From: a virus
IMG/VR virus record: IMGVR_UViG_3300025079_000006
Location: 1 to 42,557 of that record
Length of the DNA stretch: 42,557 bases
Direction: 5' to 3' (one strand)
A program made the translations under genes and the position numbers. This document shows, one piece after another, positions 1 through 6,467 of the stretch. Numbering within the stretch: the first letter of the stretch is position 1; each line of letters begins with the position of its first letter. Under the pieces are notes generated by a model. It was not told the origin of the DNA. It did not search any database and was given only the letters and a program-made list of their open reading frames with translations.

Positions 1-120
1 CTCATCTGTATTTATTCTATGAACGTCTACTATCTGCTCACCTGTACTATCGTCTATGTAGTACTCGTAGTTACCTATGGTTAGGTACACTACCTTGTCG
101 TTTCTTATATCTATTTTCAT
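1..120 (-). CDS. Hypothetical protein, 3' part outside window
   Basis: The reading frame opens at an ATG (complement of 118-120), begins MKIDIRNDKVVYLTIGNYEY and runs off the left edge after 40 codons. It is the last visible gene of a minus-strand operon. Its ATG overlaps the stop codon of the upstream gene (ATGA), so translation is probably coupled. The family is not recognised. Confidence 0.6.
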   Translation of the reverse strand, partial: MKIDIRNDKVVYLTIGNYEYYIDDSTGEQIVDVHRINTDE

Positions 121-221
121 TTGATTAGGTTTTTAATTGTGTTTACATCTGTTGTTCCGTACTTCTGCTTGATGTACTCCAGGTACCTCTTACACTCGGT
201 TATTTTTTCTAGCTCGTTCAT
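117..221 (-). CDS. Very small hypothetical protein (34 aa)
   Basis: Begins MNELEKITECKRYLEYIKQK and ends TIKNLIK; charged and helical-looking. It starts inside the 3' end of the upstream gene (4-nt overlap) and its TGA overlaps the next ATG. This tight overlap on both sides is the main support for a real gene. Function unknown. Confidence 0.5.
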   Translation of the reverse strand: MNELEKITECKRYLEYIKQKYGTTDVNTIKNLIK

Positions 222-412
222 AATTTCCATAGGTCGTGTTCTTCTACAATATTACACTCAAGCATGTCTACTATTTCTCTTAGTGCTTGTTCTTTACCCT
301 TCCAGAAGTTACAACTCATCGGGTCTGACTTCTTTACTTCTTCTGCATTTTTTTTGTATGACTCCATGTCGTACTTAATTCTCTGTAATACATTAATGTT
401 TATTGCTCTCAT
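218..412 (-). CDS. Small hypothetical protein (64 aa)
   Basis: Begins MRAININVLQRIKYDMESYK. The frame extends nine codons further to an ATG at 439. I prefer 412 because the A-rich leader AACAAATAGAAATTATG, seen before several genes on this strand, ends exactly at this ATG. The longer form would also overlap the upstream gene. The protein is charged and probably helical, in a tight minus-strand operon. Function unknown. Confidence 0.6.
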   Translation of the reverse strand: MRAININVLQRIKYDMESYKKNAEEVKKSDPMSCNFWKGKEQALREIVDMLECNIVEEHDLWKL

Positions 413-417
413 AATTT

Positions 418-780
418 CTATTTGTTTAGGTTGTGCCATTTAATAAATTCTACTACTGCGTTATATATTTCTTTTATATTGAATTGTAGTACTGCATTGT
501 GGACTCTCTTAATCTTATCATCTACCCACTCTCCATCCTTACCTTTTACTAGACCATTTACAATACCTTTATCGTTATGCTCATACTCTACAAATGAGTT
601 ATTTATCTTCTCCACTACTGGCATTAACCAATCCCAAGAGGAATGAAATTTAAAATTAGGTATCTCTCCATTATCTACCTCTAAATTAGATAAATGTAAG
701 TTAGGAGGTATTGTCGTTGGGGATAGAATATCCCATCCCATAAATTCTGCTATTAGTTTATTGTTTTCTTGTGTGTTCAT
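418..780 (-). CDS. Phage protein with HxSWDWLMPVVEKI motif (120 aa)
   Basis: Begins MNTQENNKLIAEFMGWD, has a central SSWDWLMPVVEKI motif and ends IYNAVVEFIKWHNLNK. It is a clear paralog of the product of 1252-1665: the N-terminal block, the SWDWLMPVVEKI block and the C-terminal HAVVEFIK-type block all match, while the middle differs. From memory this family is common in Bacteroidota phages and has no assigned function. It lies 2 nt downstream of the previous operon gene. Confidence 0.75.
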   Translation of the reverse strand: MNTQENNKLIAEFMGWDILSPTTIPPNLHLSNLEVDNGEIPNFKFHSSWDWLMPVVEKINNSFVEYEHNDKGIVNGLVKGKDGEWVDDKIKRVHNAVLQFNIKEIYNAVVEFIKWHNLNK

Positions 781-782
781 CT

Positions 783-1001
783 TTATAATTTTTTAAGGTT
801 AATAAATCTTCCGTTGAATATGATGCTTATGTCAGACATCTTAATCTCTCTGCCCTCGTCATCCGAAAGCATTTCAAGTAGGTTATCCTTCATCTCTTGC
901 TTTGTCATTGAGTGTGACATCATGTTGTTGCCATTGCTCATATCGAATTCGTAGTGCCATCCGTTTGGATAAGCCTCTATGTTGATAGTTAATTTTTTCA
1001 T
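783..1001 (-). CDS. Hypothetical protein (72 aa)
   Basis: Begins MKKLTINIEAYPNGWHYEF and contains NNMMSHSMTKQEMKDNLLEM. Its ATG overlaps the stop of the upstream gene by 4 nt and the next gene follows 2 nt later, so it sits within an operon. The N-terminal alternating pattern suggests beta strands followed by a helix. Function unknown. Confidence 0.65.
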   Translation of the reverse strand: MKKLTINIEAYPNGWHYEFDMSNGNNMMSHSMTKQEMKDNLLEMLSDDEGREIKMSDISIIFNGRFINLKKL

Positions 1002-1186
1002 TCGTGTAAATTTATTTCGTTAAACGTAATCTCAATATTTTTAGGTGTCTTTTGCTCATTCCCATCCTGGTCTGTGCCTATTACAAGCGTGAACTGATAG
1101 TTACCCTTGGTGTCGTGTATATCTTTCTCGACACAGTCGCTTAATACTATAATCTCCTTGGTGTAAATTGTTTCAAAAATTCTCAT
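998..1186 (-). CDS. Hypothetical protein (62 aa), first gene of operon
   Basis: Begins MRIFETIYTKEIIVLSDCVE and ends IEITFNEINLHE; mostly beta-like. It is the first gene after the promoter-like element at 1218-1243 and heads the run of genes leading to the left edge. No family recognised. Confidence 0.65.
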   Translation of the reverse strand: MRIFETIYTKEIIVLSDCVEKDIHDTKGNYQFTLVIGTDQDGNEQKTPKNIEITFNEINLHE

Positions 1187-1217
1187 AATGTGTGGTTTTA
1201 ATTGGTTTATATTCTTG

Positions 1218-1243
1218 TACGTTAGTTAGTTACTTAGGGTTAC
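1218..1243 (-). promoter_or_regulatory. ECF-like promoter, copy A
   Basis: Read on the minus strand it has GTAACC, 16 nt, then CGTACAAG followed by AATATAAACC. AAC in the -35 and CGT in the -10 are the usual signature of ECF-sigma promoters. It sits 32 nt before the ATG of the 998-1186 gene. Copies B (1696-1721) and C (2520-2545) are almost identical through the spacer; D and E match only in the two boxes. Confidence 0.6.
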
Positions 1244-1251
1244 AACTTTTT

Positions 1252-1665
1252 TTATCCTAGTCTTTTTTTATCTCTTTCTATTATATGGTTGTGACTCTTA
1301 ATAAATTCTACTACTGCATGATAAAGGTTTGTTTTACTAAAATTATTAGTAAGAATATAGTCAATAGATTTATCATTGTACATTTTATCGGGGGCAAACC
1401 CAACATTCTTTATCTTCTCCACTACAGGCATCAACCAATCCCATGAGGTGTGGTATTCAACCGCTTCCATACATAAATCGCAACCACTTATAATACCCTC
1501 ATCCACTTCTGTTTGTACTTCTTCCATAGCATCGACAATGGAATTACAAATATTTGTAGATGTAGGTAGTTCTTCGCCTAACTCATATTCAAAGGGTACG
1601 TTAATTCTTATGGTTTTACTGCCCATAAATTCTGCTATTAGTTTATTGTTTTCTTGTGTTGTCAT
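1252..1665 (-). CDS. Phage protein with HTSWDWLMPVVEKI motif (137 aa)
   Basis: Begins MTTQENNKLIAEFMGSKTI, has YHTSWDWLMPVVEKIKNVG in the middle and HAVVEFIKSHN near the end. It is a paralog of the 418-780 product. It lies alone between copies A and B of the ECF-like promoter, so it is probably monocistronic. Its start codon and first codons (ATGACAACACAAGAA) are identical to those of the 1887-2489 gene, as if promoter, leader and start were duplicated together. Confidence 0.75.
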   Translation of the reverse strand: MTTQENNKLIAEFMGSKTIRINVPFEYELGEELPTSTNICNSIVDAMEEVQTEVDEGIISGCDLCMEAVEYHTSWDWLMPVVEKIKNVGFAPDKMYNDKSIDYILTNNFSKTNLYHAVVEFIKSHNHIIERDKKRLG

Positions 1666-1695
1666 TGTGTTTAGTTTTATTGGTTTATATTCTTG

Positions 1696-1721
1696 TACGT
1701 TAGTTAGTTACCTAGGGTTAC
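1696..1721 (-). promoter_or_regulatory. ECF-like promoter, copy B
   Basis: Minus-strand GTAACC, 16 nt, CGTACAAG, then AATATAAACC, 31 nt before the ATG of the 1252-1665 gene. The -35-like box overlaps the TAA stop codon of the upstream 1718-1885 gene, so box and stop share bases. Confidence 0.6.
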
Positions 1722-1885
1722 AACTTTTTTTTATTGATAGAGTTTTTATCTCCACCTGTCTCCTCGTTGAATGGCTTATCTAATAACATCTTGCCCTCAC
1801 ACATTTGTTTAAGCGTTATGTTAGGGTAGTTTTTTAGTAGCCAATCCTTATCTGCTGACAGGTAATATTTTTTTTCTTTTTTCAT
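1718..1885 (-). CDS. Small hypothetical protein (55 aa)
   Basis: Begins MKKEKKYYLSADKDWLLKNY, contains YPNITLKQMCEGK and ends in a lysine-rich tail KNSINKKKL. The segment DKDWLLKNYPNITLKQ looks like a short helical DNA-binding unit, but that is only a guess. It starts 1 nt after the stop of the upstream 1887-2489 gene, so the two are co-transcribed. The stop lies in promoter copy B. Confidence 0.6.
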   Translation of the reverse strand: MKKEKKYYLSADKDWLLKNYPNITLKQMCEGKMLLDKPFNEETGGDKNSINKKKL

Positions 1886-1886
1886 T

Positions 1887-2489
1887 CTATATAAAGTATT
1901 TGTTTTTGTTTATATTTATATACCTTTTCTTCGCTAACATATCCTCAATTTCATCTATGTTCTCATAATATTTTTTTTCAGACATTATTAAAACCTTCTC
2001 GGTGTTTAAATATTCTCTTAACAACTTTCTCGCCTCTGTTAAAGTAGCTACATAATCCGTAGAGTACCCACTTCTTGCATCGAAAATGCAGTACTCCCCC
2101 GTAACCTCATTCTTATCTATCGAAATACTTCCCTCTCCAACCCGATAATAGTCTTTATACTCTTTGTAGCCTACCCCCTCTGCATCTTCTACTTTTGTAA
2201 TTCTTCTTGGTGCATTTCTCTTTTCTCTTCTCTTAGCTTCGTCTAAGTCCATCTTATCAGACACTTTTTTTACTCTCTCTAACTCCTTTTGTTTAGCACT
2301 AATTAATTTTTTTAATTTTTCAACCCATTCTTTATCACCATCGTCAGATATGTAGGTTATTTTGCCAAACACTCCTAAAGTAAACTTTTCCGTTTCGCTC
2401 TCTAAATGTTTAGCAAATGATTTTAAATCTCTAACAGTTGCCGTATAAGGATAATCATTTATCTGTACGTGTGCTTCTTGTGTTGTCAT
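1887..2489 (-). CDS. Hypothetical protein (200 aa)
   Basis: Begins MTTQEAHVQINDYPYTATV. Residues about 55-95 are strongly charged and probably a coiled coil (KKLISAKQKELERVKKV). The C-terminal half is mixed alpha/beta with an aromatic stretch around YKEYKDYYRVGEGSIS. It is the first gene behind promoter copy C and is followed 1 nt later by a small gene. No family recognised. Confidence 0.7.
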   Translation of the reverse strand: MTTQEAHVQINDYPYTATVRDLKSFAKHLESETEKFTLGVFGKITYISDDGDKEWVEKLKKLISAKQKELERVKKVSDKMDLDEAKRREKRNAPRRITKVEDAEGVGYKEYKDYYRVGEGSISIDKNEVTGEYCIFDARSGYSTDYVATLTEARKLLREYLNTEKVLIMSEKKYYENIDEIEDMLAKKRYININKNKYFI

Positions 2490-2519
2490 TGTGATTTGTT
2501 TAGTTGGTTTATATTCTTG

Positions 2520-2545
2520 TACGTTAGTTAGTTACCTAGGGTTAC
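2520..2545 (-). promoter_or_regulatory. ECF-like promoter, copy C
   Basis: Minus-strand GTAACC, 16 nt, CGTACAAG, then AATATAAACC, 30 nt before the ATG of the 1887-2489 gene. It ends 2 nt from the stop of the upstream 2548-2769 gene, at the boundary between two operons. Confidence 0.6.
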
Positions 2546-2547
2546 AA

Positions 2548-2769
2548 TTAATGCAATCTTTTTTCATCGTTCTCCATGTCCCCCAGAAAATCTTTGATGT
2601 CCTCAGTGTCCCTGTTCTCTTGCGTTATCTCATCACCTATTAATATATCTAGGTCGCCTATTAATACTTGTGCTTGTGATACCTGTTGCTCATGCTCAGA
2701 ACCTATGTCTGAGTGTATGTCCTCTAGTAGCTCTAGTACGTGTTCTAATTTTTCTTTTAGTTCTTCCAT
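2548..2769 (-). CDS. Acidic coiled-coil protein (73 aa)
   Basis: Begins MEELKEKLEHVLELLEDIHS, a clear heptad pattern. The rest is very acidic (RDTEDIKDFLGDMENDEKR). The conserved leader AACAAATAGAAATTATG precedes its ATG. It is the last gene of a three-gene operon (3202 to 2548). Function unknown; small acidic phage proteins can act as inhibitors or DNA mimics, but nothing here shows that directly. Confidence 0.6.
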   Translation of the reverse strand: MEELKEKLEHVLELLEDIHSDIGSEHEQQVSQAQVLIGDLDILIGDEITQENRDTEDIKDFLGDMENDEKRLH

Positions 2770-2774
2770 AATTT

Positions 2775-2981
2775 CTATTTGTTTAGTTGATTAATAAATT
2801 TGTTTAGATGTTCTTCTATATTTAAAATATGTAGAACTAATGAGCCTTTATCAAGCCTATATAATTCTCTTATTTTTTGTTGAGTTTCCTGGTCATAACC
2901 TATAAGCAATCTATCTATGTTATTTGATTCTTCCATAATTCTTTTTTGTATTATTTCTTCTTTGTTGTTTGGTGTTTCCAT
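2775..2981 (-). CDS. Hypothetical helical protein (68 aa)
   Basis: Begins METPNNKEEIIQKRIMEESN and ends NIEEHLNKFINQLNK. The upstream ATG is chosen because the conserved leader ending AGAAATTATG abuts it. It is the middle gene of a three-gene operon, 5 nt from each neighbour. Function unknown. Confidence 0.6.
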   Translation of the reverse strand: METPNNKEEIIQKRIMEESNNIDRLLIGYDQETQQKIRELYRLDKGSLVLHILNIEEHLNKFINQLNK

Positions 2982-2986
2982 AATTT

Positions 2987-3202
2987 CTATTTGTTTGTTG
3001 CGTTATTAAATAATTCTCTTGCCTTAATCAGAGCATAGCTTTTCTGTTGGTAGTGTGTGCCACATCTTTGACCTCTAGGTAATTCAATATCTAAAGCAAA
3101 TATTTTAGATTCATCATACCTAAGGTTCTCTCTACCATCATAATATTTATCTCCCCTAAGTATAGCTTCTGCTATTCTCTCAATCTCTTGTAGTTCTGTC
3201 AT
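2987..3202 (-). CDS. Hypothetical protein (71 aa), first gene of operon
   Basis: Begins MTELQEIERIAEAILRGDKY and ends YALIKARELFNNATNK; helical ends with a polar middle (GQRCGTHYQQKSY). It is the first gene behind ECF-like promoter D. No family recognised. Confidence 0.6.
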   Translation of the reverse strand: MTELQEIERIAEAILRGDKYYDGRENLRYDESKIFALDIELPRGQRCGTHYQQKSYALIKARELFNNATNK

Positions 3203-3240
3203 AGTTTCTATTTTTTATTGTGTTTATATTTATATTGTTT

Positions 3241-3265
3241 AACGGAGTAGTTTTAAAAAAGTTAC
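3241..3265 (-). promoter_or_regulatory. ECF-like promoter, copy D
   Basis: Minus-strand GTAAC, 16 nt, CGTTAAAC, then AATATAAATATAAA. The boxes match copies A-C but the spacer is unrelated, which supports the boxes as the functional part. It lies 38 nt before the ATG at 3202 and just after the stop of the 3268-3480 gene. Confidence 0.55.
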
Positions 3266-3267
3266 AA

Positions 3268-3480
3268 TTAATCAAAGATAAAGTCTGTTAGTCCCTTAAT
3301 TCCTACAAATAGTAGCTCCTTCTGTACCTCGCTAGGACACTTTATATGGTCATATCCTTGCACCTCATCGATTAAAATTAGTTCCTGGTTACTTCGTACC
3401 AGTCCTTCTTTTTTGTTGGTGTATACAAAGATTGCTTTGCCGTTAGATAGTTCGATTTCCTGTTTATTAAATTGTTTCAT
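3268..3480 (-). CDS. Hypothetical protein (70 aa)
   Basis: Begins MKQFNKQEIELSNGKAIFVY and ends LLFVGIKGLTDFIFD; beta-rich pattern. It is the last gene of the operon that begins behind promoter E. Function unknown. Confidence 0.6.
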   Translation of the reverse strand: MKQFNKQEIELSNGKAIFVYTNKKEGLVRSNQELILIDEVQGYDHIKCPSEVQKELLFVGIKGLTDFIFD

Positions 3481-3559
3481 AGTTTTTATTTTATTTATTA
3501 GTTAATTTCATTATAGCGTACACATTTTTAGTTGCATACTGTTTCTGTTTTAGCTCTCT

Positions 3560-3769
3560 TTATTTAATTGATTGCAGCCACCTTGTTATTATCTCTGACT
3601 CCATAATCTCTTGAGCTACCCTCAAGGTCTCATCACGAGGGGAAGATAATGGGCGATTTTCTAAATCTGATATTATTTCACTAAATACTGCCTCATAATT
3701 CATTTTTAATTGTTCGTCAGATTGGGTTATTGCTACCTCTTCTATTCTCAGTTTTCTTGCTAGTTCCAT
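3560..3769 (-). CDS. Hypothetical protein (69 aa) with strong Shine-Dalgarno site
   Basis: Begins MELARKLRIEEVAITQSDEQ and ends ESEIITRWLQSIK. It is helical and charged, with a short-helix look in the N-terminal 20 residues. Unlike its neighbours it has a near-perfect ribosome binding site before the ATG, so its translation should be stronger or differently controlled. Function unknown. Confidence 0.65.
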   Translation of the reverse strand: MELARKLRIEEVAITQSDEQLKMNYEAVFSEIISDLENRPLSSPRDETLRVAQEIMESEIITRWLQSIK

Positions 3770-3776
3770 TTTTATT

Positions 3777-3784
3777 TCCTCCTT
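3777..3784 (-). promoter_or_regulatory. Strong Shine-Dalgarno site (AAGGAGGA)
   Basis: Minus-strand AAGGAGGA lies 7 nt before the ATG at 3769. It is the only strong anti-16S match I found before a gene in this window. Other genes use A-rich leaders without such a site, as is usual in Bacteroidota. Confidence 0.7.
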
Positions 3785-3829
3785 TATTTAATTGATTAAT
3801 TTCATTAGATGAGTGTGAACGATTTATGG

Positions 3830-3928
3830 TTAACTCAATTCGATTATACTCATTACTATTATGCTACTGAATGATATTAATACCATTACCCTGAATAATA
3901 ATTCTTGTTGTTTTGTTTCTTCTTTCAT
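3830..3928 (-). CDS. Tiny single-pass membrane protein (32 aa)
   Basis: Begins MKEETKQQELLFRV, followed by a hydrophobic segment (VMVLISFSSIIVMSII) ending ELS. A charged N-terminus plus one membrane helix suggests a tail-anchored inner-membrane peptide. It lies between two operon genes in the same direction. Phage peptides of this shape are sometimes lysis or exclusion factors; no direct evidence here. Confidence 0.5.
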   Translation of the reverse strand: MKEETKQQELLFRVMVLISFSSIIVMSIIELS

Positions 3929-3939
3929 GGTTATTGTTT

Positions 3940-4143
3940 TTATAGGTTTTGTTCTTGGTCAAAGATTTGTTCAAGTCTTTCTTGTAGACATTCTATCTTA
4001 AGGTCAATGTCCTTATCTCCTTTTGGAAATGAATCTCTGTATATAATCAAATCAAATAACATCTTGTTTAAAGTTTTAAGTTCAAAATGCTCTATAAATT
4101 GGCTGATTATTTCTTTTTTGTTTCTAGCTTTGAAGTCAATCAT
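3940..4143 (-). CDS. Hypothetical helical protein (67 aa)
   Basis: Begins MIDFKARNKKEIISQFIEHF and ends LQERLEQIFDQEQNL; almost entirely charged helix. The conserved AAAAACAATAATTATG leader precedes the ATG. Function unknown. Confidence 0.6.
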   Translation of the reverse strand: MIDFKARNKKEIISQFIEHFELKTLNKMLFDLIIYRDSFPKGDKDIDLKIECLQERLEQIFDQEQNL

Positions 4144-4166
4144 AATTATTGTTTTTAGTTTTTAAT

Positions 4167-4472
4167 TTATTTTAAGTATTTTATTTTTAAATCTTCTGTT
4201 ACTTCATAACTAAATTGTTCGTAAGGAATATTTAATTTTTTACATCTTAAAAGTTGAATGCTATATTTTTGAATAAACATCTCAACTTGATTAATATCAA
4301 AGTTAGAAGTTGTAAAACTATTGATAAAGATTCCGACATTATCCCAATCTTTATTTCCATATAAAATTACAGATAATTCATATAAGCTATTGTCTAGGTT
4401 TGTTTCTAGTATATACTTATCTGAGTTGTGAAAAATTGTAAATAAATTTTCTGAGTTTTTGTAAGTTGTCAT
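4167..4472 (-). CDS. Hypothetical protein (101 aa)
   Basis: Begins MTTYKNSENLFTIFHNSDKY and ends YEVTEDLKIKYLK. Mixed alpha/beta; the centre contains GNKDWDNVGIFINSFTTSNF. The ATG follows the AAAAACAATAATTATG leader. It lies 11 nt downstream of the 4484-4648 gene in the operon from promoter E. No family recognised. Confidence 0.6.
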   Translation of the reverse strand: MTTYKNSENLFTIFHNSDKYILETNLDNSLYELSVILYGNKDWDNVGIFINSFTTSNFDINQVEMFIQKYSIQLLRCKKLNIPYEQFSYEVTEDLKIKYLK

Positions 4473-4483
4473 AATTATTGTTT

Positions 4484-4648
4484 TTAGTTTAAATTTATTA
4501 TAAATGATTGTAGTTGTTCCGTTCTATCTTCGTAGGTTTTAATTCCTAGGTCATTTGCCCCTAGTCTGAAAAAATATTGCTTAGATGTAATTAAGCTATT
4601 TTTCCATAGGTACTTTAAAAATTCAGGGTTGTTGTTTTGTTCTTTCAT
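4484..4648 (-). CDS. Small hypothetical protein (54 aa), first gene of operon
   Basis: Begins MKEQNNNPEFLKYLWKNSL and ends TEQLQSFIINLN. It starts 22 nt after the -10-like box of promoter E, and the next gene follows within 12 nt. Its placement between promoter and operon supports it. Function unknown. Confidence 0.55.
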   Translation of the reverse strand: MKEQNNNPEFLKYLWKNSLITSKQYFFRLGANDLGIKTYEDRTEQLQSFIINLN

Positions 4649-4669
4649 GTCTTTATATTTATATGGTTT

Positions 4670-4694
4670 AACGTAGATTAATTTATTTTGTTAC
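4670..4694 (-). promoter_or_regulatory. ECF-like promoter, copy E
   Basis: Minus-strand GTAAC, 16 nt, CGTTAAAC, then CATATAAATATAAA. It shares CGTTAAAC and the ATATAAATATAAA block with copy D. It lies in the gap after the stop of the 4697-4894 gene and before the ATG at 4648. Confidence 0.55.
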
Positions 4695-4696
4695 AT

Positions 4697-4894
4697 TTAT
4701 TTTATTCTTATTTCTGTGTTGTATTTTAAATTTAAAATCCTAGACTTTAATATTTCATTTTGTTGCTCTAGGTCTTTAACTCTTGTTAATACTTCTTCTA
4801 ATTTCTCTAAGTCAAAACCATAAATTTCTTTTTGAAATTTAATATTTCCTATTGTTAAATTTAATCTTTGACTAGTGGTTAAAAAATCTTTCAT
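4697..4894 (-). CDS. Coiled-coil protein (65 aa)
   Basis: Begins MKDFLTTSQRLNLTIGNIKF. Residues about 28-60 form a leucine heptad (LEKLEEVLTRVKDLEQQNEI). Probably oligomeric. Function unknown. The leader AAAAACTAGAAATTATG precedes the ATG. Confidence 0.6.
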   Translation of the reverse strand: MKDFLTTSQRLNLTIGNIKFQKEIYGFDLEKLEEVLTRVKDLEQQNEILKSRILNLKYNTEIRIK

Positions 4895-4959
4895 AATTTC
4901 TAGTTTTTAGTTTTGGTTTATAATTTTGTTTTTAGTTCCCATTGTTTATTTTTTATAGA

Positions 4960-5196
4960 TTATTTAATATATCTTTTAACTGCATTTTTGAATTTCATAT
5001 AATCTGTATATTTTTTTGACCTATTCCCTTTAGATAAATCTGACTCATCTTGTTTTCTAGGATATGTAAAACTTTCATACCATATTTCTCCTGTTGATAA
5101 TGCTATTTTTCTAACAGATGTGTATTTGTTTAAATGTACACTTGTCCCAGTTTCGATTTCTTTTAATATGTTTTCTAATTTTTGTTCTGTGTTCAT
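4960..5196 (-). CDS. Hypothetical basic protein (78 aa)
   Basis: Begins MNTEQKLENILKEIETGTSV and ends YMKFKNAVKRYIK. The middle (VRKIALSTGEIWYESFTY) looks like beta strands and the C-terminus is basic, so a small nucleic-acid-binding protein is possible. Same AAAAACTAGAAATTATG leader as its downstream neighbour. Confidence 0.6.
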   Translation of the reverse strand: MNTEQKLENILKEIETGTSVHLNKYTSVRKIALSTGEIWYESFTYPRKQDESDLSKGNRSKKYTDYMKFKNAVKRYIK

Positions 5197-5278
5197 AATT
5201 TCTAGTTTTTAGTTTTGATTAAGACACCCACGATTCACATCGGTAGTGTTTCTGTATTTAACTTCATCAGTTAACCTT

Positions 5279-5479
5279 TTATAGTCTAGGTAAAAAATGT
5301 TCATCATTGTATTTTAATCCGTTGATGTCATGCAGTACATCAAAGTTTATATCTGTTACTTTCACTCTAGAAAAATAATCTGTTAATCTACTTCTATATT
5401 CTATCTGATTTACATTCAGTATATCTTCAATCGTTTGAAGTTGTATAGCTTTTTTTACTTGGTCGTTTATCTTAGTCAT
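5279..5479 (-). CDS. Hypothetical protein (66 aa)
   Basis: Begins MTKINDQVKKAIQLQTIEDI and ends GLKYNDEHFLPRL. Preceded by the AAAAACAATAATTATG leader. No family recognised. Confidence 0.55.
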   Translation of the reverse strand: MTKINDQVKKAIQLQTIEDILNVNQIEYRSRLTDYFSRVKVTDINFDVLHDINGLKYNDEHFLPRL

Positions 5480-5501
5480 AATTATTGTTTTTAGTTTTGG
5501 T

Positions 5502-5672
5502 TTATTTTAATTTCTTGATTGCGTTATATACTTCATTAGATACCTTTATATATTTGCTACCTACTTTTACATATTTAACACCTTCGCATTCAAACTCAGC
5601 TGAGTTAAACATCTTTGCTAGATGTAATGCTACTTTGTAATGATTTACTTTTACTCCTTTTGCGTTTTCCAT
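5502..5672 (-). CDS. Small hypothetical protein (56 aa)
   Basis: Begins MENAKGVKVNHYKVALHLAK, contains VKYVKVGSKYIKVSNEVY and ends NAIKKLK. A helix followed by a beta hairpin is likely. The AAAAACAATAATTATG leader and close same-strand neighbours support it. Confidence 0.6.
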   Translation of the reverse strand: MENAKGVKVNHYKVALHLAKMFNSAEFECEGVKYVKVGSKYIKVSNEVYNAIKKLK

Positions 5673-5684
5673 AATTATTGTTTT

Positions 5685-6002
5685 TTATTGGTTTATTAAT
5701 TTAGTGAATGATTTTTTGATTATGCTTAAATCATGTTTTAATGCTTTCAATCCGTTATGACTGAAATAATCTCTGTCATTTGTATTGTATCTTTTTTCAA
5801 ATCCGTACTTGTGACGATTTTCTTCTTCAAAGATGTAAACGAATTGATTTTTCACCTCAATAGCTTTGTTTAATTCAACATAGCTACAATGAGTGCTACC
5901 ACCATAAGAGGAGGCGTAATCGTCACACTCTAATACCTGAGGTAATAGTGCATTTATTTCATCAATCCTTCTCTGAACTGATATTGGAAGTTTTTTAATC
6001 AT
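5685..6002 (-). CDS. Hypothetical protein (105 aa)
   Basis: Begins MIKKLPISVQRRIDEINALL and ends SIIKKSFTKLINQ. The middle has a polar, aromatic stretch (YASSYGGSTHCSYVELN). It is the first protein gene of the minus-strand block, next to the tRNA-like element. I see no promoter in the short gap, so it may be transcribed through the RNA element. Function unknown. Confidence 0.65.
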   Translation of the reverse strand: MIKKLPISVQRRIDEINALLPQVLECDDYASSYGGSTHCSYVELNKAIEVKNQFVYIFEEENRHKYGFEKRYNTNDRDYFSHNGLKALKHDLSIIKKSFTKLINQ

Positions 6003-6024
6003 CTTATTGTTTTTTATTGGTTAG

Positions 6025-6130
6025 GAGCTAAGGAAGGAATCGAACCTTCAACTCTAGGCGAAATAATAGATAATTCATCGTATATCTTATTCAATTTCTA
6101 TAGTTAGAGTCCTGCCAAGTTTCTTAGCTC
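6025..6130 (-). ncRNA. tRNA-like RNA with atypical core
   Basis: On the minus strand, 5' GAGCTAAG (6130-6123) pairs with 3' CTTAGCTC (6032-6025). Before the 3' strand is a canonical T arm: GAAGG, loop TTCGATT, CCTTC (49-33 of 6000). ACTCTA (6110-6105) pairs with TAGAGT (6056-6051). The normal D and anticodon arms do not resolve. About 48 nt, itself partly paired (AGATA/TATCT), replaces the anticodon-to-variable region. It could be an unusual class II tRNA, a decayed tRNA or a tmRNA-like/tRNA-mimic RNA. No CCA is encoded. Confidence 0.55.
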
Positions 6131-6147
6131 AGTTGTCTGTGATGTCC

Positions 6148-6184
6148 TCTGTAGCTCATATTCGCATTAGCTTGTAGCTACAGA
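6148..6184. repeat. Inverted repeat nested within an outer stem
   Basis: TCTGTAGCT (6148-6156) is complementary to AGCTACAGA (6176-6184). Directly outside, TTGGCAGAA (6185-6193) pairs with TCCTGCCAA (6110-6118), with one G-U. As RNA this would extend the tRNA-like element upstream, its outer stem using bases of the tRNA-like D-arm region. Confidence 0.55.
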
Positions 6185-6467
6185 TTGGCAGAAGAGTGCT
6201 GACCACCCAATAGTTTTAAAAAGATTACTATCAAACTTTCTCCAAATGTCGTGTAAATATATTTATAAACCTAATTTCATGACGAATACTTTTTCTACAG
6301 ATAGGAAAATATATGAATGTACTATTTTTGTCGATGAACCACTACTTGCCAACTCACCACATAAAATATTTAAGCCTAACTTGTTGATAGTTAGTTAGTT
6401 AGGGCGTTTTCTTGAGAGGTGAACTATAAATTGTCTAAACAAGCTACAGAGGGAGACTTGGGTTATC

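Noticed and set aside
6025-6130. A classical tmRNA
   Set aside because: Only 106 nt lie between the acceptor strands, there is no tag-peptide frame and no pseudoknot chain; only the acceptor, T arm and a P2-like helix resemble it.
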